This document shows, in pieces, positions 1 to 9,234 of a stretch of 64,000 bases of DNA (position 1 is the stretch's first letter; each line of letters begins with the position of its first letter). The notes under the pieces were generated by a model. The model had not been told where the DNA came from. It made no database searches and was given only the letters and a program-made list of their open reading frames with translations. The DNA comes from Pseudomonadales bacterium (GTDB lineage Bacteria > Pseudomonadota > Gammaproteobacteria > Pseudomonadales > Azotimanducaceae): the NCBI GenBank assembly GCA_041395945.1, contig JAWKZN010000001.1, positions 3,472,001 through 3,536,000 on the forward strand. The letters are read 5' to 3'. Made by a program: the position numbers and the translations under genes.

Positions 1-491
1 AGATGGGGCTCGACAACGTGAAGATCATGGTGCCATTCTGCCGCCGTGTCGCGGAAGCACAGACCGTGCTGCAGCAGATGGCTGAATACGGACTGTGCCG
101 GGGTGAGAACGGTCTCGAAGTATTCGTCATGTGTGAGATACCGAATAACGTGATCCTCATAGATGAATTCTCCAGGCACTTCGACGGCTTCTCTATCGGC
201 TCGAACGATCTGACCCAGCTCACACTGGGTGTCGATCGCGATTCCGAGATCGTGGCCTTCGACTTCGATGAGCGGGATCCCGGGGTGATGAAGATGCTGG
301 AACTTGCAGTAACCGGGGCGAAACGCAATGGGCGCCATTCCGGTATCTGCGGACAGGCACCTTCGGATTTTCCCGAGGTGGCGGAGTTCCTTGTGGGGCT
401 TGGTATCGACTCTCTGAGCCTGAATCCCGACTCGGTGCTGGCTACGACACGGCTGGTGCTCGATGTCGAAAGTCGGATCCGGCGCGGTTGA
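1..491 (+). CDS. ppsA: Phosphoenolpyruvate synthase, C-terminal part
   Basis: This is the last ~162 residues of PEP synthase, which makes PEP from pyruvate and ATP (releasing AMP and phosphate) in gluconeogenesis; the gene begins before the window. The segment is the PEP-utilising TIM-barrel domain. The MCEIP stretch, FDGFSIGSNDLTQL (metal/PEP site region), FDERD and GICGQAPSD, with the Cys of GICGQ as the expected catalytic residue, are all present, followed by the family ending SLSLNPDSV. The reading frame enters from base 3 and stops at 489-491. The exchanger gene downstream follows or slightly overlaps it on the same strand, so co-transcription is possible. Identity is secure from these motifs. 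Confidence 0.96.
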   Translation, partial: MGLDNVKIMVPFCRRVAEAQTVLQQMAEYGLCRGENGLEVFVMCEIPNNVILIDEFSRHFDGFSIGSNDLTQLTLGVDRDSEIVAFDFDERDPGVMKMLELAVTGAKRNGRHSGICGQAPSDFPEVAEFLVGLGIDSLSLNPDSVLATTRLVLDVESRIRRG

Positions 492-513
492 GCCCAGTGC
501 TGCACGGCGCTGC

Positions 514-1857
514 ATGAGCGACACCGAGGAGCTGAAGTCCGGCCCCGCACGCGCTTCCAGCGCGGGACTTCCGGATGCTCCCGTCTATCTGGATCAGTCT
601 CTGCGCGCGGCCGGAATAGATCCTGATCGACTGTCCATCAGCTACCTCGGCAAGCCCGGCGCAGCGCGACGCGCGGTGCATCTGTTCTGGGCGGCACGTC
701 TCCTGCTGGGCCTGATCCTGTGGGCTGGTCTGTCTCTGGCGGGGGAAGCGGGTCTGCATCCGCCCGGCTGGGTGCACGCCGCCGCTGCGCTGGTGGTAGG
801 GCTGCTCATACTGCAGGCAGCCTGTGATGCGCTGGTCACCGCATCGGAGCGGCTCGCAGCGAGACTGAACTGGGATCACTATGTTGCCGGGACCGTCGCT
901 GAAATACTGGCCACCCTGCCGGAACTGGTTGTCATAGGATTTCTCGTTCCGGTCAGCCCGGTGACAGCATTCGTGGTCGCGTTGATCACCATCTACAACA
1001 ACGCACTGGTTTTCAGCATCTACTCTTTTTTTCTGCCGAAGGATCAACGCGGCAGATATCTCATGCCTCTGCCGATCACCGGGGCAGGGTCTCAGCTCCT
1101 TGTTGCGGGTGGTGCGATCGGTCTGGTGCTCGGCCTGTCGATGATGGCGATGTCCTTCAGCGAACACCCCAAGAGTTCGTTCGCGCCAGCCGATCTGATC
1201 GCGATCGGTGCGTTGTTGATAGGCATATTCGCTGTGTATGTCCACAAGCTGATTGCGGACAGTGCCCTGGAGGAGGCGCAGATCAGCGATGCTCTGGCAC
1301 TCACTGATGAGCAGATCGAGCTGCGCCGTTCACTGGTCTATCGCAGGGTGCATGAGAGCTCCTGGCCGCTTATCGGCGGATATCTCGTGCTGGGTGCGCT
1401 GGGTGCTGCCCTGGGTGGTGAGCAGCTGGCCGAGTTCGCGACCATAGCCATCCAGGATCTGCACCTGAATTTCATGGTTACGGCGCTGGTGCTTGCCGGT
1501 TTCGCCGGGATGAGCGAGTACGTGATTCTCTGGCAATCTCACCGTAAAGGTGAATACGGCATCGCCCTGGCCAATGGATTCGGCGGGATTACTCAGGTGA
1601 TGTTCCTTGTCCTGCCGTTCACGATGATCGCAATTGGTGTATTTCAGGCATGGTTCAATCCTGCACATGCCGAGCTGCCGCTGCTTTTTTCGTTTTCAAA
1701 CATGCTCCTGCTGCTCTTTCTGTTCCCGATGCTGTTTGTACTGATGGAGCTCCTCCGCGAGGATCACACTCTGGGCATTCTCGACACTACGATCATGGTG
1801 TCGATCTTCCTCCTGCTCATCGTTCTGCTGCTTGCACACGGAGTCGCAGAACCCTGA
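514..1857 (+). CDS. CaCA-type sodium/calcium exchanger-like membrane protein
   Basis: A multi-pass integral membrane protein of about 447 residues, probably a cation/calcium antiporter-like protein of the inner membrane. It shows around ten hydrophobic segments. The first alpha-repeat-like signature is GTVAEILATLPELVV at ~126-140; a second, AGFAGMSEYVILW followed by ALANGFGGITQ, sits near 330-360. This inverted pair of acidic motifs is the hallmark of the CaCA superfamily, though the match is looser than in YrbG-type proteins, and transport substrate cannot be read. A start at 463 would overlap ppsA by 29 bp; neither start has a clear ribosome site, and 514 was chosen because it avoids the overlap. 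Confidence 0.82.
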   Translation: MSDTEELKSGPARASSAGLPDAPVYLDQSLRAAGIDPDRLSISYLGKPGAARRAVHLFWAARLLLGLILWAGLSLAGEAGLHPPGWVHAAAALVVGLLILQAACDALVTASERLAARLNWDHYVAGTVAEILATLPELVVIGFLVPVSPVTAFVVALITIYNNALVFSIYSFFLPKDQRGRYLMPLPITGAGSQLLVAGGAIGLVLGLSMMAMSFSEHPKSSFAPADLIAIGALLIGIFAVYVHKLIADSALEEAQISDALALTDEQIELRRSLVYRRVHESSWPLIGGYLVLGALGAALGGEQLAEFATIAIQDLHLNFMVTALVLAGFAGMSEYVILWQSHRKGEYGIALANGFGGITQVMFLVLPFTMIAIGVFQAWFNPAHAELPLLFSFSNMLLLLFLFPMLFVLMELLREDHTLGILDTTIMVSIFLLLIVLLLAHGVAEP

Positions 1858-1930
1858 TTGGTTGCGCGTGGATCTGCTCCTGCCGGTATTTCGATCAGGC
1901 GGTGACAGACCCTGCACTGTGCCGCCGCTG

Positions 1931-3937
1931 TCAAACGCCGAAGGGATAGGTATCGGGAAGTCCTTCGAGTATCTGAATTTTCAGCGGCTTCACTGCGCTG
2001 GTTTCGTCCAGCCACACGTACTCATCGAACTGCTGGCCGAGCTGAGCTTCGAAGTAGTGGCTGGCAAGCTCCGTCTCAGGCCGATAGATGACGCCGATGG
2101 CGCGCTCCAGTCTGGGTTTGCAGACAGCGTCGACCAGTTCCGGGGCAGCCCCGCGCATGCCCAGCAGCAGGCCCTGCCGACCGGTCAGATGAAACTGATG
2201 TTCATGGCTCTGCGGGTGCGCGGGACGCACCTGCTTGATTTCCATCGGCGCATCCCAGTTCGATGCGGCAGCCACGGTGCCGTGATCCGTACCGAAACCG
2301 ATGCGATAAGAGAGATTGCCGAAGGCGCTCGCGCAGAGCTGACCGATGTTGTGCTCGCCGCGGCTCGACATTTCCGTGGCGCGAGCGTCGCCGATGTGAG
2401 AATTGTGCGCCCACACCACCGCTCTGGCACCCTCACCGTGGAAGGCCATCACCTGCTTCAGTGTCTCGAACATATGAGTATCGCGCAGATTCCAGGAGGC
2501 GCGGGAGCCGTAGTACATGATCCGGTAATAGGACTCGGCGCGCGATACGATCTGTGCATTCTGGCTGGCGTCGAGGAAGCGCTCGCTGTCCTGTTCCGCC
2601 AGGGCGATACGCTGATGCAGCAGTTCGGAGAGCACGTGAGCCACATCCTGCTCGCAGTGTTTGTAGGCGCCGGTGAGTGCGGCGTGACCGTATGCCGCAG
2701 GATCGCTCTCCCAGGGTGAAAGACAGCCGTAGCGGCGTCTGGCAACTTCTGCGAGTTCGGTGTCCACATCCTCGAGATAGTCGATCACTGCACGCGCCGA
2801 AGCGTAGAGGCTGTAAAGATCAAGGCCGTAAAAGCCGGCACGCTGCGGATAAGGCAGAGTGGCATTACGCTCATGCAGCCAGTCGACGAAAGCACGGGTT
2901 TCTTCATTGCGCCACATCCAGGTTGGGAAGCGGGCGAACGCCGTCCATTCCGAAGGTGCCACTTCCCGGTGCCGGACGTAGTGATCGATGCGCGCGGCAT
3001 CCGGCCAGTCGGCCTCGGCGGCGACGATGTTGAAGCCCTTTTCGGTGATGAGGCGCTGGGTGATTTCCGCGCGCAATCGATAGAACTCCGAGGTACCATG
3101 GCTCGCTTCACCGATGAGCACGATGCGCGCGTTACCTGTACGTTTCAGCAGGGCATCCAGAGGCGCGTCTGCAACAGACTCGAAGACTTCGCCGTGACGT
3201 TCAAGCAGAGCATGCACCGGATCGCGCTGCCGGGGTCGCCGCTCGATGAATCTGCCACGCCGGGATTGGGGCCCGGGTGCTTCGACTTCCCAGCCTTCGG
3301 CGCCGATCAGGGGCACGAAGCGGACATCAGCGAGATCTTCCCGCTCGAATCGATCTTCACCGTTACGGGTAATCCGCACCAGCTCCTGAGCGCGGGGATC
3401 AGTTCCGATGGGTATGACCAGTCGGCCACCGATTCTGAGCTGACGTTTCAGCGCCTCGGGAATCATCGGTCCGCCTGCTGAAACCAGGATCGCATCATAG
3501 GGCGAGCGCTCCTCCCAGCCGAGGGTGCCATCCCCGTGGATCACCCGCACGTTCCGATAGCCGGCGGCGGACAGGTTGGCCGCCGCGGTATCCGCCAGTG
3601 CCTGCAGCCGTTCGACGGCGACAACTTCCCCGGCGATTTCCGCGATGACCGCGGCGGCATAGCCGGAACCGGCACCAATTTCCAGCACCCTGGAGTCGGC
3701 GCTGAGCACCAGGGCTTCCACCATGAATGCCACGATGTATGGCTGGGAAATGGTCTGGTGTTCTGCGATCGGGAGCGGTGCATCCTGATAGGCCCGATCT
3801 CGAAGGTACTCGGGTACGAACAGCTCTCTTCGGACCCTGGTCATCGCCTGCAGAACTGCGGCATCGCGCACGCCGCGAGCGTGTATCTGATCGCGCACCA
3901 TGGCGATTCTCTCCCGCTGATAATCGGCCATGGCCAT
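1931..3937 (-). CDS. Fusion: protein-L-isoaspartate O-methyltransferase + erythromycin-esterase-like domain
   Basis: A 668-residue two-domain protein. Residues ~1-215 are a PCMT that methylates isoaspartyl residues with S-adenosylmethionine during protein repair: QTISQPYIVAFM near the substrate loop, the SAM-binding VLEIGAGSGYAA at ~84-96, and DAILVSAGGP. After a basic linker, residues ~235-660 form an EreA/EreB-like esterase domain: IGEASHGTSEFY, AAEADWPDA, GFYGLDLYSL, and WAHNSHIGDARA, which hold the Glu and His residues expected at the active site. Cytoplasmic; no signal peptide. Such fusions occur in proteobacteria but the joint function is not established; antibiotic inactivation should not be assumed. 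The gene is convergent with the upstream exchanger gene. Confidence 0.93.
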   Translation of the reverse strand: MAMADYQRERIAMVRDQIHARGVRDAAVLQAMTRVRRELFVPEYLRDRAYQDAPLPIAEHQTISQPYIVAFMVEALVLSADSRVLEIGAGSGYAAAVIAEIAGEVVAVERLQALADTAAANLSAAGYRNVRVIHGDGTLGWEERSPYDAILVSAGGPMIPEALKRQLRIGGRLVIPIGTDPRAQELVRITRNGEDRFEREDLADVRFVPLIGAEGWEVEAPGPQSRRGRFIERRPRQRDPVHALLERHGEVFESVADAPLDALLKRTGNARIVLIGEASHGTSEFYRLRAEITQRLITEKGFNIVAAEADWPDAARIDHYVRHREVAPSEWTAFARFPTWMWRNEETRAFVDWLHERNATLPYPQRAGFYGLDLYSLYASARAVIDYLEDVDTELAEVARRRYGCLSPWESDPAAYGHAALTGAYKHCEQDVAHVLSELLHQRIALAEQDSERFLDASQNAQIVSRAESYYRIMYYGSRASWNLRDTHMFETLKQVMAFHGEGARAVVWAHNSHIGDARATEMSSRGEHNIGQLCASAFGNLSYRIGFGTDHGTVAAASNWDAPMEIKQVRPAHPQSHEHQFHLTGRQGLLLGMRGAAPELVDAVCKPRLERAIGVIYRPETELASHYFEAQLGQQFDEYVWLDETSAVKPLKIQILEGLPDTYPFGV

Positions 3938-4061
3938 TCCTCATCAGTGCGCTGCCCTCGTAAGAAACTAGTCCTTCGGATGGCCGGGTTGAATACGTAG
4001 GAGTCCGCATCCTGAGCCTGCGATCCGGCCGCTAGCCTTAAATCCCGGTGGAGGTCTGACG

Positions 4062-5189
4062 ATGGGAAGTACGCAAATACCACAGGCAGCGGAGCTGATG
4101 TCGTCCTTCGCACGAAGAACGGGCATCAGCGGCGGGTCGCCGCCGCACCGCTATCTCTGGACAGATGCGCACGCGGTCTGCAACTTTCTGACGCTTCATG
4201 CATACCAGGGCGATACCCAGTGGCTGGCCCTGGCGGTTGCGCTGGTCGATCAGGTACATGAGGTGCTTGGCCGACACCGTGCAGACGACGTGCGCTCCGG
4301 ATGGATCAGCGGACTCAGCGAAGCAGAAGGCCGCAAGCACCCGACAATAGGCGGTCTGCGAATCGGCAAGCGTCGGCCGGAGCGTTCGCGCAATGCCCCG
4401 GTGGACGAACAGGGTGAGTGGGAACAGGACGGTCAGTACTACCACTACCTGACCAAGTGGATACACGCACTGGGGCGTATGGGAGCGGTAACCGGCGATG
4501 CGCGATATCGCCGCTGGGCACAGGAACTCGTGGTTGCGTCCTACCAGGGCTTCAGAGCGGCCTCGGGTCCGGCCCGCCTGCACTGGAAGATGAGCATCGA
4601 CCTCAGTTATCCACTAGTCGTGGCATCGGGTCAGCACGACCCGCTGGATGGGCTGATCACCTCGCTGGTCGTGCTCGAATATTCTGAGGATCCCGGCGTT
4701 GCGGAACTTCGCGCAGTATCTGACGCTCTGGGGGTGCTGTGCAGGACGCAGGCCTGGTTCACGGATGATCCACTGGGGCTCGGCGGACTGCTGTTTGATG
4801 CAGCGAGGATCGTCCAGCTGACCAGCGAAATCGGCAGGGAAACGGGTCTGCCGCTGCTCGAGCCGATCCTCGATGCCGCACACCGGGGCATAGAATCCTT
4901 TGTGATGTCCGGAGCATTGCAGCGCCCGGCTGCGCAGCGACTTGCCTTCCGCGAACTCGGTCTGAGCATCGGATTGCAGGCTCTCGATCAGCTGGCCGGG
5001 CGCGCGCTTCGGCCATCCGTCATGCGACGCCTCGATCAACTGCGGGCATTCAGCGGCTTGCAGAAGTCGATCGAACAGGTGTGGCTCCGGCCCGACCTGC
5101 AGCAGTTGCGGAACTGGCGGGAACATCTGGATATCAACTCTGTCATGCTCGCCACCAGTCTCGAACCGGCGATGTATCTGGAGATCTGA
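4062..5189 (+). CDS. Hypothetical protein, predicted helical enzyme-like fold
   Basis: A 375-residue soluble protein not assigned to a named family. The start is well supported by GGAGG eight bases upstream. The sequence is rich in regularly spaced aromatic and His residues (HRYLWTDAHAV, GQYYHYLTKWIHAL, LHWKMSIDLSYPLV) on amphipathic helices, the look of an alpha/alpha-toroid such as six-hairpin glycosidases, but no catalytic motif was recognised. There is no signal peptide. It lies between the divergent PCMT fusion and the P-type ATPase on the same strand as the latter, with an ~80 bp gap. Function is unknown; the enzyme-like fold is inference from composition and helix pattern only. Confidence 0.8.
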   Translation: MGSTQIPQAAELMSSFARRTGISGGSPPHRYLWTDAHAVCNFLTLHAYQGDTQWLALAVALVDQVHEVLGRHRADDVRSGWISGLSEAEGRKHPTIGGLRIGKRRPERSRNAPVDEQGEWEQDGQYYHYLTKWIHALGRMGAVTGDARYRRWAQELVVASYQGFRAASGPARLHWKMSIDLSYPLVVASGQHDPLDGLITSLVVLEYSEDPGVAELRAVSDALGVLCRTQAWFTDDPLGLGGLLFDAARIVQLTSEIGRETGLPLLEPILDAAHRGIESFVMSGALQRPAAQRLAFRELGLSIGLQALDQLAGRALRPSVMRRLDQLRAFSGLQKSIEQVWLRPDLQQLRNWREHLDINSVMLATSLEPAMYLEI

Positions 5190-5272
5190 CGTATCCGGTT
5201 TACAGCTTCGGGTTGGAGGTCGGGCAGTCAGTTTCTGAACAGGTGAATCAGCGGAAGTCGGGATTGGACGCA

Positions 5273-7990
5273 GTGACAGAACTGGAGGGCAGGTGGCATA
5301 CAATCGCAGCCGAAACCGCGATGAATGCACTGCGCACAGGTACGGAAGGGTTGTCCGAAAAGGAGGCCGCTGCGCGTCTTGAATTCCACGGCGGCAACTG
5401 GCTGCCGGAGCCCGGCAGGCCTCACCCGATCCTTCGTCTGTTGCTGCAGTTTCATAACATCCTGATCTATGTGCTGCTGGGCTCAGCAGCGATTACCGCG
5501 GCCCTCGGTCATCTCGTCGATACTCTGGTGATTCTTGCCGTCGTCCTCATCAATGGGCTGATCGGTTTCGCGCAGGAAGGCAAAGCCGAGAAGGCAATGG
5601 ACGCGGTGCGCAGGTTGCTGGCTGTCAGGGCGTCTGTCCTGAGGGATGGCGAACGCAGGACCGTCGATGGCAGCTCGCTGGTTCCCGGAGACATCGTCAT
5701 TCTCGAGGCCGGTGACAAGGTGCCCGCAGACCTGCGGCTCTATCGTGCCAGAGGCCTGCAGGTTCAGGAAGCGATTCTGACCGGGGAGTCCGTACCGGTC
5801 GACAAGCACGTCGAGCCGGTGGAGATGAAGGTGCCTATGGGTGATCGGGCCTGCATGGCCTACAGCGGCACACTGGTGACCAGCGGGCTTGGAAGGGGCG
5901 TGGTCGTTTCGACGGGTACTGCTACAGAGATCGGTCGTATCAGCGGGATGCTCTCCGGGGTCGAAGTACTGACGACGCCGCTCGTCCGTCAGATGAATGT
6001 CTTTGCCAGATGGCTCACGCTGGTGATTCTGCTGATCGCCGCAGCGCTCCTGGTATTCGGATACCGGGCCGGACAGTTCGCGTTTTCAGAGCTGTTCATG
6101 GCAGTAGTTGGACTGTCGGTTGCCGCCATACCGGAGGGCTTACCCGCGGTGCTGACGATCACGCTTGCTGTCGGCGTTCAGGCAATGGCGAAGCGTAATG
6201 CCATCGTTCGACACCTGCCAGCCATAGAGACCCTGGGGTCCGTCTCGGTAATCTGCACGGACAAGACAGGCACGCTGACCCGCAACGAAATGATGGTCGT
6301 ATCTGTGGTCACAGAAGCCACACTCTTCTCTCTGGAGGGCGAGGGTTATACGCCCAGAGGTGCAATCACCCTGGATGGGACAGTCGTCAGCGTACGCGAA
6401 CACGAAATCCTCGAAGAAATCGGCCGCGCGGCTGTGCTGTGCAACGATGCGTCTCTCATCGAAATCGGAGGGGTGTGGCAGGTGGAAGGAGATCCCATGG
6501 AAGGTGCGCTGCTCACGCTGGCGGGCAGGGTCGACATGGATTACCGGGCACAACGGAGAGAGTGGACGCGCACCGATACCATACCATTCGACTCCCAGCA
6601 CCGGTTGATGGCGACGCTGAACCATGACCATGAGGGTCACGCGTTCATAATCGTAAAAGGTGCGCCCGAGCAGATCCTTTCGATGTGCCGTGAGCAGCGC
6701 ACCGCTTCCGGTGGGACACAACCCCTGGATCCGGACTACTGGACCGCCCGGGGAGGCGGCATCGCGGCGCAGGGGCAACGCGTGCTGGCATTGGCTGTTA
6801 AATCCGTTACGCCGGAACATACGGTTCTGAAACGCTCGGATACGGAGGCGGATTTGACGCTCATCGCGCTGGTCGGTTTCCTCGATCCGCCACGGGTCGA
6901 AGCCATTGCAGCGGTAGCCGAGTGCACACGGGCAGGGATACGCGTGAAGATGGTTACAGGCGACCACAAGGCGACCGCCGCTGCGATCGGACAGCAGATC
7001 GGTCTGCAGAATCCTTCGAGTGCTCTGACTGGCGAGGACATCGACGCGATGGACGATGCGAAACTCAGATCTGTGGTTCTGGAGACTGATATCTTCGCGC
7101 GGACCAGCCCCGGGCACAAACTCAGGCTGGTCATGGCCTTACAGGCTCACGGTCTGACCGTCGCGATGACGGGAGATGGTGTAAACGACGCACCGGCGCT
7201 GAAACGGGCCGACGCGGGTATAGCCATGGGGTTGAAAGGCAGTGAGGCAGCGAAAGATGCCTCGGATCTGGTGCTTACGGACGACAACTTCGCATCCATC
7301 GTTGCTGCCGTGCGGGAAGGTCGAACGGTGTATGACAACATCAAGAAAGTCATCAGCTGGACACTGCCGACGAGCGCTGGTGAGGCCATGACAATCATTG
7401 TGGCACTCCTGCTCGGAATGACTTTGCCCATTACGCCGATTCAGATTCTATGGATCAACCTGGCTACTGCGATCACGTTAGGCCTGGCACTGGCATTCGA
7501 GCCGACAGAAGCCGGTACGATGTACCGCTCACCGCGCCCGAGAAACGAGCCCCTGCTATCCGCTGAACTGGGCTGGCACATCGTGCTGGTGTCAGCGCTT
7601 TTCCTCGGCAGCGTATTCGGGATCTACTCCTTTGCAATCGATAGGGGTTTTTCGGTCGAACTGGCTCGCACCATGGCGCTGAACACGCTTGTGGTCATGG
7701 AAATTTTTCATCTGTTTTTTGTACGGAACATGTACGGCACATCGCTGACATGGAAAGGCGTCCGCGGCACGCGTGTGGTCTGGGCGACAGTGGTTTGCGT
7801 ATCCGCGGCTCAGTTTTCGATAACCTATCTTCCGCCTCTGCAGCGGATTTTCCAGACGGAGTCCGTGCCGCTCTTTGCGGGAGCGCTGATCGTTGCTATC
7901 GGAGTAGGGCTGTTTTCTGTGCTGGAAGTCGAAAAGCAGGTACGCCTGCGCCTGCGGAACCGTCGGGCTGTCCGCACAGCGGGCCGGTAA
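5273..7990 (+). CDS. Cation-transporting P-type ATPase (P2-like)
   Basis: About 905 residues; an inner-membrane ion pump of the Ca2+/Mn2+ (PMR1/SERCA-like) branch. The order is complete: N-terminal cation-ATPase domain (WHTIAAETAMNAL), TM1-2, actuator domain with TGES near 170, TM3-4 with PEGLPAV near 286 (the P2A cation site with the key Glu), phosphorylation loop CTDKTGTLT with the phospho-Asp at 330, KGAPE nucleotide-binding motif, MVTGDHKAT and the hinge TGDGVNDAPALK, then six C-terminal helices. The frame stays open upstream to 5081 inside the previous gene; GTG 5273 fits the family N-terminus and GTG 5243 is an alternative. Ion specificity cannot be fixed, but PEGLPAV points to Ca2+ or Mn2+. 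Confidence 0.95.
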   Translation: MTELEGRWHTIAAETAMNALRTGTEGLSEKEAAARLEFHGGNWLPEPGRPHPILRLLLQFHNILIYVLLGSAAITAALGHLVDTLVILAVVLINGLIGFAQEGKAEKAMDAVRRLLAVRASVLRDGERRTVDGSSLVPGDIVILEAGDKVPADLRLYRARGLQVQEAILTGESVPVDKHVEPVEMKVPMGDRACMAYSGTLVTSGLGRGVVVSTGTATEIGRISGMLSGVEVLTTPLVRQMNVFARWLTLVILLIAAALLVFGYRAGQFAFSELFMAVVGLSVAAIPEGLPAVLTITLAVGVQAMAKRNAIVRHLPAIETLGSVSVICTDKTGTLTRNEMMVVSVVTEATLFSLEGEGYTPRGAITLDGTVVSVREHEILEEIGRAAVLCNDASLIEIGGVWQVEGDPMEGALLTLAGRVDMDYRAQRREWTRTDTIPFDSQHRLMATLNHDHEGHAFIIVKGAPEQILSMCREQRTASGGTQPLDPDYWTARGGGIAAQGQRVLALAVKSVTPEHTVLKRSDTEADLTLIALVGFLDPPRVEAIAAVAECTRAGIRVKMVTGDHKATAAAIGQQIGLQNPSSALTGEDIDAMDDAKLRSVVLETDIFARTSPGHKLRLVMALQAHGLTVAMTGDGVNDAPALKRADAGIAMGLKGSEAAKDASDLVLTDDNFASIVAAVREGRTVYDNIKKVISWTLPTSAGEAMTIIVALLLGMTLPITPIQILWINLATAITLGLALAFEPTEAGTMYRSPRPRNEPLLSAELGWHIVLVSALFLGSVFGIYSFAIDRGFSVELARTMALNTLVVMEIFHLFFVRNMYGTSLTWKGVRGTRVVWATVVCVSAAQFSITYLPPLQRIFQTESVPLFAGALIVAIGVGLFSVLEVEKQVRLRLRNRRAVRTAGR

Positions 7991-8034
7991 GGCTGGCCAC
8001 AGCCTGCCCGCGCGGATCCCTCTGATCCACCAGC

Positions 8035-8475
8035 TCAACCCGGATCGGTGAGATGCGCGGCAATCTCTTCCACGCTGTGGCGCACAAGGTCCTTGTGTAG
8101 ACGGCTGCTGATCAGCTTTGCCGTCACGTCGCTGAGAGCGGCGCTCAGTAACCCCAGGAAATGAGGCGGTGCGATCAGAACCAGATCATCGATCTCGCCG
8201 CGCTTGCGGGCACTTTCGAGCCGTGCTCCAAGCTCACGGGCGAACGCTTTCGCATGTGTCTCCTTGACACTGGACTTCGGTTCCATCGCATGTCGCGCAC
8301 CCTGGCCCGAACTGTCGAACGTGCGTCCCTGACGATCGCTGACCAGATCATCCGCGTGAAGTGCACTTTCCGGATGGACCATGCCTTCACATTCCTGCAG
8401 CGGTGCACTGGCGCCTTCCTGCTGAAAAATACGGGCGCGGGTACTGTCGGCGACGACAATCCAGGTGCTTTTCAT
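8035..8475 (-). CDS. Host-attachment protein family (baeRF-like)
   Basis: A ~146-residue cytoplasmic protein resembling the Rhizobium-type protein required for attachment to host cells, related to archaeo-eukaryotic release-factor-like domains. Visible signatures are the N-terminal TWIVVADSTRARIF strand-loop-helix, an acidic/His-rich middle (HPESALHADDL, RTFDSSGQGARHAMEP) and LVLIAPPHFLGLL followed by a lysine-rich end. The start at 8475 has GAGAGG just upstream; a longer frame to 8520 has no comparable site. The gene is convergent with the P-type ATPase. In other bacteria this family is stress-associated; the molecular activity is not established. Confidence 0.84.
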   Translation of the reverse strand: MKSTWIVVADSTRARIFQQEGASAPLQECEGMVHPESALHADDLVSDRQGRTFDSSGQGARHAMEPKSSVKETHAKAFARELGARLESARKRGEIDDLVLIAPPHFLGLLSAALSDVTAKLISSRLHKDLVRHSVEEIAAHLTDPG

Positions 8476-8637
8476 CGGCCTCTCACATCTTCTGCTCAGC
8501 TGAAGCCTGCGCTCAGGCACAGTGGCGCGTCAATTACGCAGTATCCGCAGCGTTCGGGAGGAGTACAATTTTCCCGGCTCCTGACGCAGGTCGACTACCC
8601 GCCGAAGAATCCCCAACCCTGTTCAGAGGATCGAACC

Positions 8638-9135
8638 ATGAAGACCAGTTTCGTTACCCTGGCCCTGCAGACTGCACTGCTTTCGCTGCTCGCGGGCTGC
8701 GGCGGTGAATCGTCCGCGCCTTCGGAGTCGGCCACCGCGTCGGCAGAGCCCGATGCATGCACGCTGCTCACAGCAGCGGAGATTACGGAGGTAACCGGAG
8801 TCACACCAGGCGCAGCGGAGCGCGCGAATCCGGGGCTGAATAACTGCCAGTGGCCGAGCCCCGGTTCACCGGTGCCGCTCGTCTACGTCGGCCTGTCGTA
8901 TCAGTCCGTGGCCTCGTGGGATGCGTATCGCCAGGAAATGATCGAAAATGGCGTCGGAGATCCTGACGAGGATGGCGAACGTATCGACATCGGCCGCTTC
9001 AGCCACTTCACACCGGACAGCGCGATGATCCAGGTGTACACGGAGCAGAACTACCTGATCGTTCTCCGTGTCAGGGGCGGCGACAGGGCGCAGCTTATCG
9101 AGCTCGCCACCAGGGCGGCGGCGCGGGTGGATTGA
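8638..9135 (+). CDS. Putative lipoprotein, DUF3558-like
   Basis: A 165-residue exported protein. The signal peptide ends in the lipobox LLAGC at ~17-21, so it should be lipid-anchored after processing by Lgt/LspA. A Ser/Ala-rich tether follows, then DACTLLTAAEITEVTG, the start typical of DUF3558-like small lipoproteins, a second Cys in NNCQW, and a beta-rich remainder with a VRGGDRAQLIELA helix at the end. AGAGGA lies eight bases before the ATG. It is convergent with the S41-type gene. No enzymatic role is suggested; the two mature Cys residues may form a disulfide. Confidence 0.84.
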   Translation: MKTSFVTLALQTALLSLLAGCGGESSAPSESATASAEPDACTLLTAAEITEVTGVTPGAAERANPGLNNCQWPSPGSPVPLVYVGLSYQSVASWDAYRQEMIENGVGDPDEDGERIDIGRFSHFTPDSAMIQVYTEQNYLIVLRVRGGDRAQLIELATRAAARVD

Positions 9136-9234
9136 AGCATCCGCGACGGCCTCAGCACCCGTCCCGTCTACAGGTCCTTCGTGCAACTTGATCAGATTGA
9201 GGCCGCCGCCCCTGACGGCGTGAGCGGAAGCGAT

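Noticed and set aside
6140..7117. A minus-strand open frame of about 325 codons
   Set aside because: Lies inside the P-type ATPase, whose DKTGTLT and TGDGVNDAP motifs fix the plus strand as coding.
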